Both the position numbers and the translations under genes were made by a program. The notes beneath the pieces were generated by a model. That model made no database searches. It saw nothing but the letters and a program-made list of their open reading frames with translations, and was not told the DNA's origin. From assembly GCA_033439265.1 (NCBI GenBank), contig JAVTVX010000013.1, positions 6,908,501 to 6,972,500 of the forward strand: a DNA stretch of 64,000 nucleotides. The letters are read 5' to 3'. The stretch comes from Dillenia suffruticosa. Taxonomy: Eukaryota; Streptophyta; Magnoliopsida; Dilleniales; Dilleniaceae. Below, one piece after another: positions 47,691 through 60,100 of the stretch. Positions within the stretch are counted from its first letter, which is position 1; each line of letters opens with the position of its first letter.

Positions 47691-49260
47691 AAATATAACA
47701 CACCCATATCAATGCATGTCAATCGTTGAAAACTTGACATATTTTAAAAAACAAATATATCGATTCTTCAAAACCGATATACAACTATAGTGTATGTCAA
47801 ATTTTCAAAACTCCATGTATATAAACAGTACATATCGAGTTTTGAAAATCATGAAACCAAAACCCCTTCCATTACATTTTGCATATTTTATTTCGACCCA
47901 ATTTACAAAGTTTAAACCCCGTCCACTACATCTACCTTATTTTCATTCTCAATCACTGAATTTAATTTGTTATTTTAACTAATTTTTATATAATTTCTTG
48001 TAGTGAGACACTTTGCACGAGATATGAGACAGTTCGAGTGTCAACGTTTGCAAACTTGTTGATTCAGCTATCTCGGTTCTGGCAGAGGATATGACATGTC
48101 TTTTGATAGTTAGACCCGATAGAGGTAGCAACAACGGTAGTGATACAAAGTGAGCACGTGGATGACGACGAGAGAGAAGATAGCGTACGAGATCTCCACC
48201 CTCGTCTGATCATGAGTCACCGCCACCCTTTTAGCAGCCGAAATACGTCGCAAGACCTTTGATTACATACGGTGAGTCTTCATCTTCCTATACCCCTGTA
48301 TTTGATGACTTTTCCCAGGTTTTCACTCTGGACGCTACTCAAAAGGGAGCTCGTCCTGATAGTTTTATGGATGAGGGAATGAAACAGTAAGTGAGAGATG
48401 ATGTACCACCATTGTATCATGTGTCCCCATCTATTTTCTCCGACCCTACTAGTAGGATGTAGGTCCCTTACAAATCGCACAAATAGATGATTTTGGATTA
48501 GTATCTCGCGATAATTATACAGATAGTATAGTAGATTTAGTTTTTCGATAGTATATTAAAAGAAAACGATGACATTGAAATTTATTTTTTATAATATATA
48601 AAATTTTTAAATTAATTAAATTTCTTTTATTTATTTATTCTATTAATTATACTTTATTTAATTTATTTGATTTTTTGGATTTCTTGATGTGTTGTGATAT
48701 TTGACCGGTATTGTAACTTTGAAAATTGGTTGTGAAAAATATTTTGAATTTTGGAGTCTGTAAATCGGTTTATTATGATATTTGGGCTATATTGTACACG
48801 AATATGGTTATGTTTCGAACGTTGGTTGTGAAAAATATTTTAGAGTTTGGAGTTTGTAAATTGGGTTGTTATGATATTTGGACTATGTTGTACATTAATT
48901 TGGTTCTGTTTTAAAGATTGGTTGTTTGTATTTTAGAGTTTGGATTTTATTAATTAGGTTGGAATAGAATGTGCAAAATGCAGTGAAGAAGGTTTGGTTT
49001 CTTGTCGAGTTTTGAAAACTCGATATTCACTGTTCATACATGTTAAGTACTGAAAACTCAACATGCACTGTTCATACATATCTAATATTGAAAACTCAAC
49101 ATACCCATTTTTTAAAACATATCGATTTTTTAAAATTTGACATGTATGAACAGTGCATGTTGAGTATTAAAAATTAGATACATGTATGTTATATTTGAAA
49201 TAAATCCAGGGGATGTGTGTTATTTAAATTTTTTTTTTCGTATAGTGTTACGTTCGTACA
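47691..49260. mobile_element. Probable decayed DNA transposon with repeated motif
   Basis: The motif gttttgaaaactcgatat/actgttcatacatgt and its complement recur at about 47770-47850 and 48995-49185, forming inverted arms around a GC-richer middle (48000-48480) with short protein-like stretches on the + strand. The same motif is found at 36490-36640. The layout resembles a non-autonomous or decayed DNA element. Family and exact borders are not determined. Confidence 0.4.
48725..48915 (+). repeat. Tandem duplication, unit of about 95 bases
   Basis: Two adjacent diverged copies that both begin ttggttgtgaaaaatatttt and continue through ttatgatatttggg-type sequence. A third partial copy starts at about 48917. 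Confidence 0.75.
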
Positions 49261-49277
49261 TGTCTCTCTTTTACTGT

Positions 49278-49337
49278 CGGGAGCCATCCGCATATGAACA
49301 AATTTACCGGGAGCTATCCGCATACGAACAAATTTAC
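49278..49337 (+). repeat. Tandem duplication of a 30-base unit
   Basis: Two copies of a 30-base unit beginning cgggagc and ending gaacaaatttac, differing at two positions. Confidence 0.85.
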
Positions 49338-49339
49338 CA

Positions 49340-50199
49340 AATTGTCCGTCACTCATCTAACACGAATGGGCATCAATTTAACAAGAATACCAATGTATGC
49401 AAATTATATTACTTAAAAATGTGTAAATACCTAAAGTCATTTTTTACCTTTAGAATGTAAATTTTGAGTTAATTATATTTTAAGCTGTTACTTTAATCCC
49501 AAATTAGTAATTGCAATGATTATTTATGAATTTATAAGTCAAAATGAGACAAAAATATCTTTAAAAAAAAACAAAGAAAATAATTGAAGGCCATGAAAGA
49601 TGTTGGTTTCAGAATTTCAATTTTTTTAATAACCCAATATTTGGGGAGTTGAGAAAAAATTAAAGGTAAAATATGTACATATTAAATAGTTTTTAATGAA
49701 AAAATTATAATAATCTTTATAAAAATCATAATGGCCCGCCAATTTCTCATTTTAATTTTTTTCGTGAATATGTTAATGCACATAGAATTTTTTGCAATGT
49801 GAGAATCAGTTGATCTATAAGCATATATGAGGAATCAATATAGAAACAATTTAAAAGTCAATGAATAATAAGAAACATAAAACTACATTTAAACCATAAA
49901 AAAAGAGAACCAATTTCAAACACTAATAAATATTGACAGATAATGAAACCCCATCATCATCGTCATCGTCGTTTTTATCGTTATCATCGTATTAAATCAT
50001 TAAATACAAATAAGCTTAGAAGAGAAAACTAAAAATTAATACAATAAATGGTCTAGAAAGTTTTGAAATATTCAGTTTTTTTTTTTTTAAAAAAAAAGGA
50101 AAATAAGATAATTATTATTAAATCACAAAAAATAATATAAGAGAAGATATGAATTTACTTGACACCGTCTCCCTTCTTTTTAAAGGACTTAAGCTCGAC

Positions 50200-50230
<31 letters not shown>

Positions 50231-50550
50231 AGATATGAATGGAGAAGTGGTCCAAAAGTGGGATTTATTCTTATTAATGTAAAATAAAAAAAATAATTGT
50301 AAAAAAATGACCAAAAACAGTTTTTTCAAAGTTAAGAATTAATTTAGTTAGTTCACAAGTTTTTTACAGTTTTTAAATTATCAAGTGGCTTCCAATTTCT
50401 ATTAGTCAAATTACCAAATATTTTTTTCAGTTGTTGGAAAAGTCAACGGCTAAAATTACCCATTTTATGTTAAAATTTGATTTAAAAGATTTTTACTTCG
50501 CTGTAAGCTTGAATTAATACCTTAATCGGCCTAAAAAACCTAGCCTCGTT
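49340..50550. other. AT-rich spacer upstream of RPN13
   Basis: Includes a (TA)n tract at about 50207-50231 and a short catcatcgtcatcgtcg run near 49952-49970. No gene recognised. Confidence 0.4.
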
Positions 50551-50890
50551 GGGTCATTGGGCCCCATTCTTAGCCCAGGCCCAACCATGTCCAATCTCGG
50601 CCCTGTTAGTTCCCCAGGTAGAAATATGCAATAATGCTTTTCTTACGGGATGTAACTGCAATTGAGAAGCTTCACGGAGACGAAGACAATATTCCGAATC
50701 GTGGAAAATCTTTTGCAGACATATCTCACCCTCGCGCTTCGCCACCGTCACACTCATCCCAACAGCCGCCGTTTGCCGTCTTTCTCTCTCCCCGTTCCTG
50801 CCCCTTCTCCCTCTTTCTCTCTCTATCATTTCTTCACTCTCTTGTTTAGAATCAATAAGACTATTTAATCTTTTAACTAAAATACAAAAG
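50551..50890 (+). promoter_or_regulatory. RPN13 promoter with paired TGGGCC motifs
   Basis: TGGGCC occurs at 50558-50563 on the + strand and as its complement GGCCCA at 50578-50583. These are site II elements bound by TCP factors and are typical of housekeeping genes in plants. A pyrimidine-rich patch (about 50770-50850, ctttctctctccccg and ctttctctctctatc) follows, common near plant transcription starts. The start site itself is not known. Confidence 0.5.
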
Positions 50891-51126
50891 CCCTAATCTT
50901 CAGGGCAGCCATTTAGCTTTTGCATTTTGAAGACGTAGGCGCCACATCTCCCAAGTAAGTGAAATGTTGAATTGATGCAGCGTTTATGGATATGAGCTCT
51001 GTTTCAATAAGTGATTTTTTTAGGGTTTATGCGGTTATGTCTTTTCTACGTAAAGCCATCAGCAATTTAGATAGTTATTAACGTTGTTCGAGCTCCTGTG
51101 ATTTAGGAGGACATTAGAAGCAAACT
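50891..51126 (+). other. RPN13 5' UTR with a probable leader intron
   Basis: A good donor (cccaagtaagtg, about 50953) and acceptor (gtgatttaggagg, about 51108) suggest a leader intron. It contains a telo-box-like ttagggtttat at about 51021-51031. An intron in the 5' UTR is inferred from splice motifs only. Confidence 0.45.
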
Positions 51127-54100
51127 ATGAGCTCATCGGAGATGGAAACTTTTCCTGCAATGCAGGTAAGTTGATTTGTTTATGATCATCTTCACTGTTG
51201 GATCATTTTGATTGATAAGAAATATGATGAAAAATTGAAGTTGACCATGTTGCCCGGTTAGGGATGTAATCTGGATTGGGCTTAGGGTACCCTAAAAATG
51301 AATAAGAAAGAAACCAATAACTATCCATTCATAGATGGTACTAAAGACATGGGAGTGTTGTATGATGAAGGACTTAACTGAACAAGCTGTATTGGCTCTA
51401 GATTGACATAACAAGTTCGACAAGCAGTTCTCGTCGATAGTTGATAAGGGTCTAAACTTTGAATCACGGATTGATGTTTATTTTATTTTATTTTTGCCAC
51501 TGAATAATTGTGATGGAAACAATGAAAAATACTTTGAGAGATTTTAAGTTTTGTTGCTTCCCTATGCTATGATGGTGGTCGTGTTATAGCTCATTTGTTA
51601 CATTTATGAACTGTTGTGCCATTTGTAGTGCGATAACAGTTTTCACTTCACCCTTTTTCTTTTGGACTTCTTGGACTTATTTTAGAAGCATGAACATACT
51701 GGTCAGAAAATTAGCATTGTTAATTCAAACATATGCCCAAGGAAGATGTGTGCTCGGTACAGCGTTGATGTGGTGTTTGATATGCCTCTTGGTGCGTATG
51801 TTTTCTCCAACTCAAATATAAGGATAATAACTGAGATTCACGAAATACATTAAAATCAATCAGACTTCCTTTTGTTGTCTGTTGTCAGGATGCTTCATCC
51901 TTGATGTAATTCTTACTCTTAATAGTGATTTCTTGTTTTTCCATGCAAAAAAAAAGGGATCTGTAGCATACAAATGATCCAGTTCCATGTTACATGCACA
52001 GTTGAGAGAGGAATGAGTGTGAAATCTGTGGTTTACTAATGCAGAAGAGGGAGGTGTCGAGAGGAGGGAGCTGAAACTGAAAATACAAAAACACACACCA
52101 CATAGAGAGTGTGATGTACAATGTATAAAAATGGCCTAGTTCAGCCAGTTTTCACTTTTATTCATTCCAAATTGTGCGGCTCTGACACGCCTCCTGATAC
52201 AATTTCTGGAATGCAATGGAGCATTGTGAAATTTGCCTTTTTAAAATGCCAAGTGTCCCAAATGCTAATTAAAGCCATGATAGAGATGAATTGATTGGGG
52301 CAAAACGCTTGAAGGACCTATACACAATCTCTTAAGCATGTGTAATCAAATTGAGATGTGATAGCCAGATATGCCCCTTGATTGCAGCAAAGCTTGTTGG
52401 GGAATTTGTGCCAAGAGAGGAATTTATTTGTTGAGCCTTTTGTGCTAAGTTTTGATGGAAGCTATGATGCTATTTCCCTCATTGGGGAGGGTTTGGCAAT
52501 TTTAATGAGAAACCCACAAAGAGGGAAAAAGAAGGAAGAAATACAATTCTAAGTGATATAAAAATTGAATTGAGCTTGCATGAACCGTAGCTAAGTCTGG
52601 ACTTGAGTATTAGCACCAATTATGTGGTGGTCTTTTTCCCCTAGTAAACAATTTCTTTTTCATTTATTAATTAACATGATGAGTTATTGAAATTCATGAG
52701 GTCATGATTTGCTATTGATATGAAATGGACGGAAATGCTAGTCTCACTAGCTCAATTGGAAAAGACAATTGGACGTGTCTATCAAGCTCACTTGTTATTG
52801 AAATTCATAAGGTCACGATTTGCTAGTATGAAAGGCTATGCTAGTCTGATGAGCTCAAATAGAGAGGACAATAAAGCGAGTCTTTCGAGGACTTTTTATG
52901 GGGTTTATTACTATTTTGGACATCTAAGGAGGTTAAAAAAGGACAAGTGTTAAATTATTTATTGCTGAATCTAGTCAAAGTTTGTGGGTTTAAGGCTTTA
53001 AGGCTTTAAGGCGACCCAAGAATTTGAAATGAATTTCTTGTTGTTGATACTACACAAGACGAGTGATTTTCTTAGAGTTTGCTTGTAATATATGAGACCT
53101 AGTTGTCATGATTTCGTTGCTTAACATTATTTTGATAAAAAAGAATTATAAGTGCAATGCTTGTGCTTAAACTCTATATCGTGAATTGAAATCAGCCTCT
53201 TATGTTTGTCCAAGTTTGTAGCTTCTACTGTAATTGCTGTTGTTATATCTCACTCAGCAGAATCATGGTTTGAAATTCTTGGACTCAAGGATTTGGGTTG
53301 GAATTTTCTCTGTTGAGCTATGTCATTGATGTATGCCATTACCTTCTAATTATTTTGGCAGGAAATTCTACTGGAGTTTCGTGCTGGTAAAATGAATCTT
53401 GAGGGTACTCATGTTGTCCCTGATACGAGGAAAGGACTTGTTCGCATAGCAAAGGTCCGAAAACCGGAAGCTTGCTTTTTTTTCTTCATCATTTTGTTCT
53501 ATTGCCATATGTATTACAATGATCAATCCATATGGTTGATTTTATTTCTCTATTAGAGTTATTGGATATTTCTCTTTGTTTTAAGTGTTGGATGATGAAG
53601 TTTTTAATGTATTCATGCTTTTCCATGCTAGGGTGAGGAAGGATTGGTCCACTTCCAATGGCTTGATAGGACTCAGAATGTTGTCGTAGATGTATCCTAA
53701 CATGTTTTTATTTGCAACGTCATATGTGCTCATGCAAGCTTTCTTCATCTTTGTTGAAAGGAATGATTAGCTGATTTTCAGTTTTTAGTTATTTGTAGTT
53801 GATCCTGGTTGATTGAAATTCATTTTGACTTGGTCTGGAGGGCTTATCTTGTGATTAAACCTATCGATGCATAACCAACCTTTTCATTCTTGAATGAACA
53901 AGTCAAAGTAAGATGAAACAATGAGCCAAACTGGAATTCGCATAGGCTGCAACTCTGACTCTTGAATGAAGACCATATAAAATGAATGTCCTGTAAATTA
54001 TGGGTATGTTGCAGGCAAGGATAAGGTTGGATACATTGAACTAACAAAATTGAAGGGTCTGTTGTCATTATCTGCTGAGGCGGAATTCTACCGTGCATAG

Positions 54101-57100
54101 TTATCACCAGGAACCAAATTGGAATCTTCCTATCAATCAACTTTTGTTTCTAATCTCAAGCTAAGCAGCATTTTTTTTTGGTGCATTTTGGAAATTTTGT
54201 GGAGGGGAAGTACAACCATTTGCAACGGGGGTAATCCCTAGGATTGAGGGCTGGGTTGTAATTTTTACTACCTCATATTGGTTTCCACTTATCATTTGTG
54301 GTTGTTCATGTCCCTTTTTAGCTTTTTTTATACACTATTGTTCACATCTCTTCTTTTTTTGGTTACTTATACTTCAAATATGCTCCTTTTTCCCATCTTA
54401 TTATAATTTAAATATAATGATGGGCAGAATAATTACAATTGCACAAAAAGAATCAAGAGAGTACCAGTGCAACCCATGGGGCTCATCTTTTCGGGATTTG
54501 TAAAGATTGTCACTTAGAAGAGTTGAGTAGGGATTGGGAAGTAGTATCAACTAGTCTTTGAATTACTTATCATTCTTTTTCGGTCTCTGAGGATTTCTCA
54601 TGCTTGGATGTTTATACATTCTTTAAAATGAGGATCATCAATGTAAAATCAATGTGGTAAAATGCCCTTGCCCGCTCCATAGATCAGTCTTTGTAGATGA
54701 AGAAATTTGCCCTAGTATTATAAAGTTAATTAAAAATTTCCATCACCTTGCTGGAGACGAATCAATGTGTTATCTTGACACGGGCCATGCTGGCCCTTCT
54801 CTGTAATTATTTTGTAGTTGGTTCTTGCTGTTGTTTGCCATTGCTATCATTGTTGTATTTGGCCAAGTGCCATCAGTTTTTGGGCTAGAGATATTATGAC
54901 CTTCCTTGACAGAAGTAATCATAGGATCAGATTGTATTTCCAAATGAGGCAGTTTTTGAGAAGGTACAATACTTTGTTCAGAGATTTTTGTTCTGTTTCA
55001 TTTTGATTTACACTCTTTGTTTATTTTACTTGATAGTTTCTTAAATCAGGTTAATCAAGCATCTGGAAGGGTTTACATTTTGAAGTTCAACACTGATAAC
55101 AGGAAACTCTTCTTCTGGATGCAGGTGTGCTTTACAGGTCTCATTTAACTATATATGTTCATTCCCTTTTTGTGGGGGGGAGGGGTCAGGGAAGTATTCA
55201 TGCATTTACAGATATTCTCTTTCCAAGATTTGCCCTTATGAAGATCTTTCTTGCTGTTCTTGACATGTTTTCAGGAGCCAAAATCTGATGGTGATACATA
55301 CTTGTGTAATTCAGTCAACTACTATATTAATCGACCATTAGGTATTTGAACTTATTTCTGCATTATAAACATATCTTTAATATGTAATGCTAAATAATAG
55401 AGGCTTGCTGAGTGAGCATTCTTTATGCTTTTGTTGATTTGGTATCCTTAGTTGTTTCCTTTGTCTTGTCCATTCCTTTGTTGATGTTTTTCATTTGATC
55501 ACCTTCATTCTATTATGGTGAAGTTAATCTTTGATGGTCTAGTTGTTTTTTTTTTTTTTTTTTTTTTTTTTTGTTTCTAAGTCAGCAATATAAATGGAGT
55601 CTTCTCGCTTTTGTGTTTCTCTAATAATGTCAGCTTATATAATTCATTCCATGGTGGTGAACCCTGTATGCCTTTTATCTTTTACAATCCATTTGGATGG
55701 AGGGTTTTGGTGGGAAAGGGAGGGAAAGGGAGGATTTTTAAAGAACCCACCCATGTTTGGCAAAGTAGTTAATTGGAGTGGAGGGAAAGGGAGGGTTTCT
55801 ATGAACCCACCAAAACCCAAATTTTCAATTCCACCAAATTGGTGGGTTTTGGAGGGGAGGGATTCCTTTTTAAAATTATAAATGTTAAATTTACTTTTAT
55901 ACCTTCTATTTAAAAAATTTAATAAAAAGTAGAAAAGATAAAACAGTAAATTTGTGCACCCTTTGATTATATTCTCTCCCTTTTCCTTATCTAACCAAAG
56001 GTGATTTTTTATTTTATTTTCATTTCCCTCCCTTTCCCATAACATATTTTGTTGTCAAACGTGATTTTTAATTTTACCTCCCTTTCCCTCCCTTTCCCAT
56101 GGGGTTGCCAAACACAATGTTAGTGTTGTTCATTTTATTCAATTGGTATTGTGGGATTGGAGACCTTCAATTTAGCTGATAGTTGACAATCTATAACAAC
56201 ACCAAATTTTGTTCTGTCCTGCAGAGTTTCTTGGAGATGAAGAGCCTGATGCTTCAGTCCCTCTGCAAATGTCAGAAGACCTGGTTGATGATGATATTTC
56301 ATCAAGGTATGTGTTCTAGAGTTATGACAAAAATTAATTAGAAAATTTCCAGTAATTTAGGCTGCAGTTGACCTTTTGATTATTTATTTATTCTTGTTCT
56401 AGGAAACATATTCTGCAAGTTTTTTGCTCTTTGTTTCCTGAGTTGGTTTTGCACAGTATGCTTCCCTTTGGTCTTCTCTAGCCTTGTGATTGACGTGGCT
56501 TTGTAAAAAATTTGGGTGGCCTTTAAAGATGACAACATAAAAATCGGTTACATCATTCCCACCTGAATCATTTACACAGAGTCAAAATCGAGTAAATAGA
56601 GGGAGCTTTCATTCTTTCTCTTTTCTCCTTAAAGCCATCAAAGAGACTCCTATATTTCTTCTCTTTTGCCTTATCCATTTTGGGGCATCATTTTGCATAG
56701 CCTGTTGCTTATGAATGGACTTGCAGAAATTTTTTTGATAGACATTCCGAAGATAAATGAGATTTGTTTTATGTATAAATCCTGCCATTTAGGCTGATTT
56801 CCATGTACATATTTGGTTAAGGTGGTGTAGTCCCTATTAACGGGTCAAGATTCAAAATGTGCTTGAATGCAGTCAGAGGTTCTTCTTTTTGGTTTGATAT
56901 ACCTTAGTCACTGCAAGACACTTATCTTAACCATGCTGACAATATGTAAAGGCTTGGTGGAGCACGCGTTGGGGCTGATCTTTAATAAAATGCCCAGAGG
57001 CATAAAACAGCGTCATGCAAATCCAGAAGCATATGCCTTTTTTGCAAAAACATAATCCAGAAACCAAAATTGTTACCATTTAAAAACTATTTTAAAACTA

Positions 57101-60100
57101 TCATTGATGTTAAAATTAAGCAAGGAGGCGGCTTTAGCTTCTCGAAATATGGGATTTTAGTGGTTGATGTATTCCATAGAAATGGAGAGAAATTTATGAG
57201 GAATAAGTCACGTATTTATTTTTCTTCACGTATGCCCTCTTATTTCTTTCTGCACACTACACAATTTTACTCTTTCAAAAGCAAACAGGCCCTCTTATCT
57301 CTTTCTGCACGCTACACAACTTTACTCTTTCAAAAGCAAACAGCTTTTCTATTCCTTTTTCATGAAAAGACCAGCACCTCTACCTGTTGTAAGAATATAG
57401 TTGCCCTCTTTCTTACTTCAAAGCAATTGTCACTTGGGACAAAACATAAACAACTACTATTGTATTATATAATTAACTAGTACAAGAATATTTTTCTTTG
57501 ATTTCCATGTAATTTTCAATTCTATATTTCCTTTGTGATGATATATCTAATTTAATGCATCACACCTTTCTTAACCATTACGGCTTATGCCTCACCTCAG
57601 GACATGTCAGCCACATCGCGTTGCATCTTTGGCGCTTGAAATGACCATAATATGATTCTGAATGTGAAAATTCATGTTGTTTCAGTGTTTATACTTAGGG
57701 ATTTGAACTATTTATTTGTTGAGTGCAATAATGTTAGTCTTCTTCATTTGTAGAGGTCTAGAGTTTGTTGGCGAGGAGCATAGTTATATAGATCCAAGGT
57801 CTTCTTATAGTCTTATAGGTGCAAATAACAACTTGATAATTTCCTTATAAGTTGAATTGGAGCTTGTTGGATCTTCCTTTAGCTTGTTTAGTTATCAATA
57901 TTGCATGGGTAGTTTGTATAGTATGTTTATTCAATTTCGGATGTGGGAGCTGTGTAGAGTTGTACCTGCAAAGGAAAAGTTCCTTGCTGAAGTTTGCTCA
58001 AAGGCTTCAAGTGTTGCCGCTTGCGGCTTAGGCATGAAATGTTGGTTATGAATGAGAGAGCTGGTGAAATTCTTATAGGGCATAAAGTCCCAAAACAACT
58101 TGGTGGGGGGTTGTATTAGGTTGTAATACTACTAATCAATAGCTATAACTTGACTTCTCTTTCAAATTAGCCAAATTACTACCTAATAATGAAGGCAATG
58201 ACAACCAAAAAAAACCTGAACCTTAATCCCAAATCTTGAGGTTGATCATTCGAGAGATAAATATAAAAGAGATGAATATATATAGTTAAAAAAAAAAACT
58301 ATCCATATAAACTTACAGTGACACGATAGATGATTTAATTTGTTCTAATTCTCGTACGCTACTCATTCCTATCTAAAGTCATCTCCTCAACTCAATTCTT
58401 AATCGTCATATCTTTACAAATAATTTGCCTCCATATTTTCAACGGACTACCCTAATGCTTCACTATATCTCCTATCTTTAAGCTTTCGATCCTTCTAATT
58501 GGTACGTTTTTGGGTCTTTGTTGTACATGTGTGAACCACCTCAAGCGATACTCTTGTATTTTGTCTACGATTGAACTTACTCCCAACTTAATATGTATCT
58601 CTTTATTTTTAATCCTATTTTTTATAGTTTTACCACATATTTAGCTGAACATTCTCATTTCAGTTACAACAATTTTATAGTTTTGCTATTGTTTAATAGT
58701 TCAACACTCGGTGCTATATAAAAGTGTAAATCTTACTACGGTTTTATAAAACTTTCTTTTCAACTACAATGGTATTGTGCAATCGCAAAAAACTCCATAT
58801 GTCTTTCTCCATTTCATTCAACTCGCTTGGATTCTATGTGTCATATACCGATCTATATTGCAATCATTTTGAATGATTGACCCTTGGTACGTCTTGTTCT
58901 TTTAACTTAATCATTTCATCATCATTCTAATGATTGCCACTAAACGTGCATATCATATATTCAGTTTTTGACCAGCTTAATCTAAATCTTTTGAATTCTA
59001 GTGTATCCCTTCATAACTCTAATTTAGTACTAATATCCTCTCTAGTTTCATTAACCAACACTATATCATTTGCAAAAAAGTATACACTGTAATATTTTAT
59101 TTTGAATATTTTTTGTGATTTCATTTATCACTATTGTAAAAAGGACGAGACTTAATACCGAACCTTGGTAAAGTCCAATATTAATTGGAAGCTATCATTT
59201 AAATTCCCGCAAGTTTTTATATTGGTAACAACTTCGTTATATATATCTTTCATGAGATTAATATATCTCACGGAGATCCCCATTTTCATCAACGACCACT
59301 ATAATATGTCTCTAGCAATCCTATTATATGTTTTTTCTAGATCAATGAATACCATACGTAAGTCTCCCTTTTGTGCTCTGTATGTCTCCATCAAATGTCT
59401 TAGCAAGTGAATTGTTTCGGTGTGAATTGTCCTAACATAAATCCAAATTGATTCTGAGACATTTATTTTCGATCTCAATCTATACTGCATTATTCTTTCC
59501 CACAATTTCATTGTATGATTTATAAGTTTAATTCCCCTATAATTGAAATAATGTTGTATGTCTCCTTTATTCTTATATAGTAGTATAAGTGTACTCTCTT
59601 TCCAAGTTTGTGGTATTTTCTTGGTTTGTCAGATTTTGTTAAAAAGATCCATTAACATTACTATCTCAAGTTCATCCAAATATTTCTACACCTCAATAAG
59701 AATGCCATCGGATCCTATGGCCTTATTATTTTTCATTATCTTTAAAGGCTTTTTTATTTCATGAGGATGAATTTTACATTTAAAGTCCCTATTAATCTGT
59801 GTTATAAGCATCATGATATTGCCATAATAAGCAATAAATCAATTGGATGATGGCATTATGCATAAATCAATCATGTCCACAATAAGCAATATAAAGAGAA
59901 TAAAGAGATAGCCGATTTAAAGAATTTTGCAATAGCCTTGCTCCAACATCATCTACCTAAGCTTCCCACTTGGAGAGTTTCACCAATTCTCCACTTATTC
60001 AATTTGGGTGAAAATGAAATGTTTAACTACTACAAGATCTTGAACTACATGAGAGTGAACTTGCACTCTTTAACGTCTCTCCCAGGGTTAAAAAACCTGA

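Noticed and set aside
49940-49985. catcatcgtcatcgtcg repeats as a possible CRISPR-like or coding repeat
   Set aside because: A short imperfect trinucleotide run in plant nuclear DNA. No spacers and no frame context.
55594-56045. Open frames rich in Gly/Lys/Pro on both strands at 55594-56045
   Set aside because: They translate the G-rich MITE repeats and lie inside an RPN13 intron.
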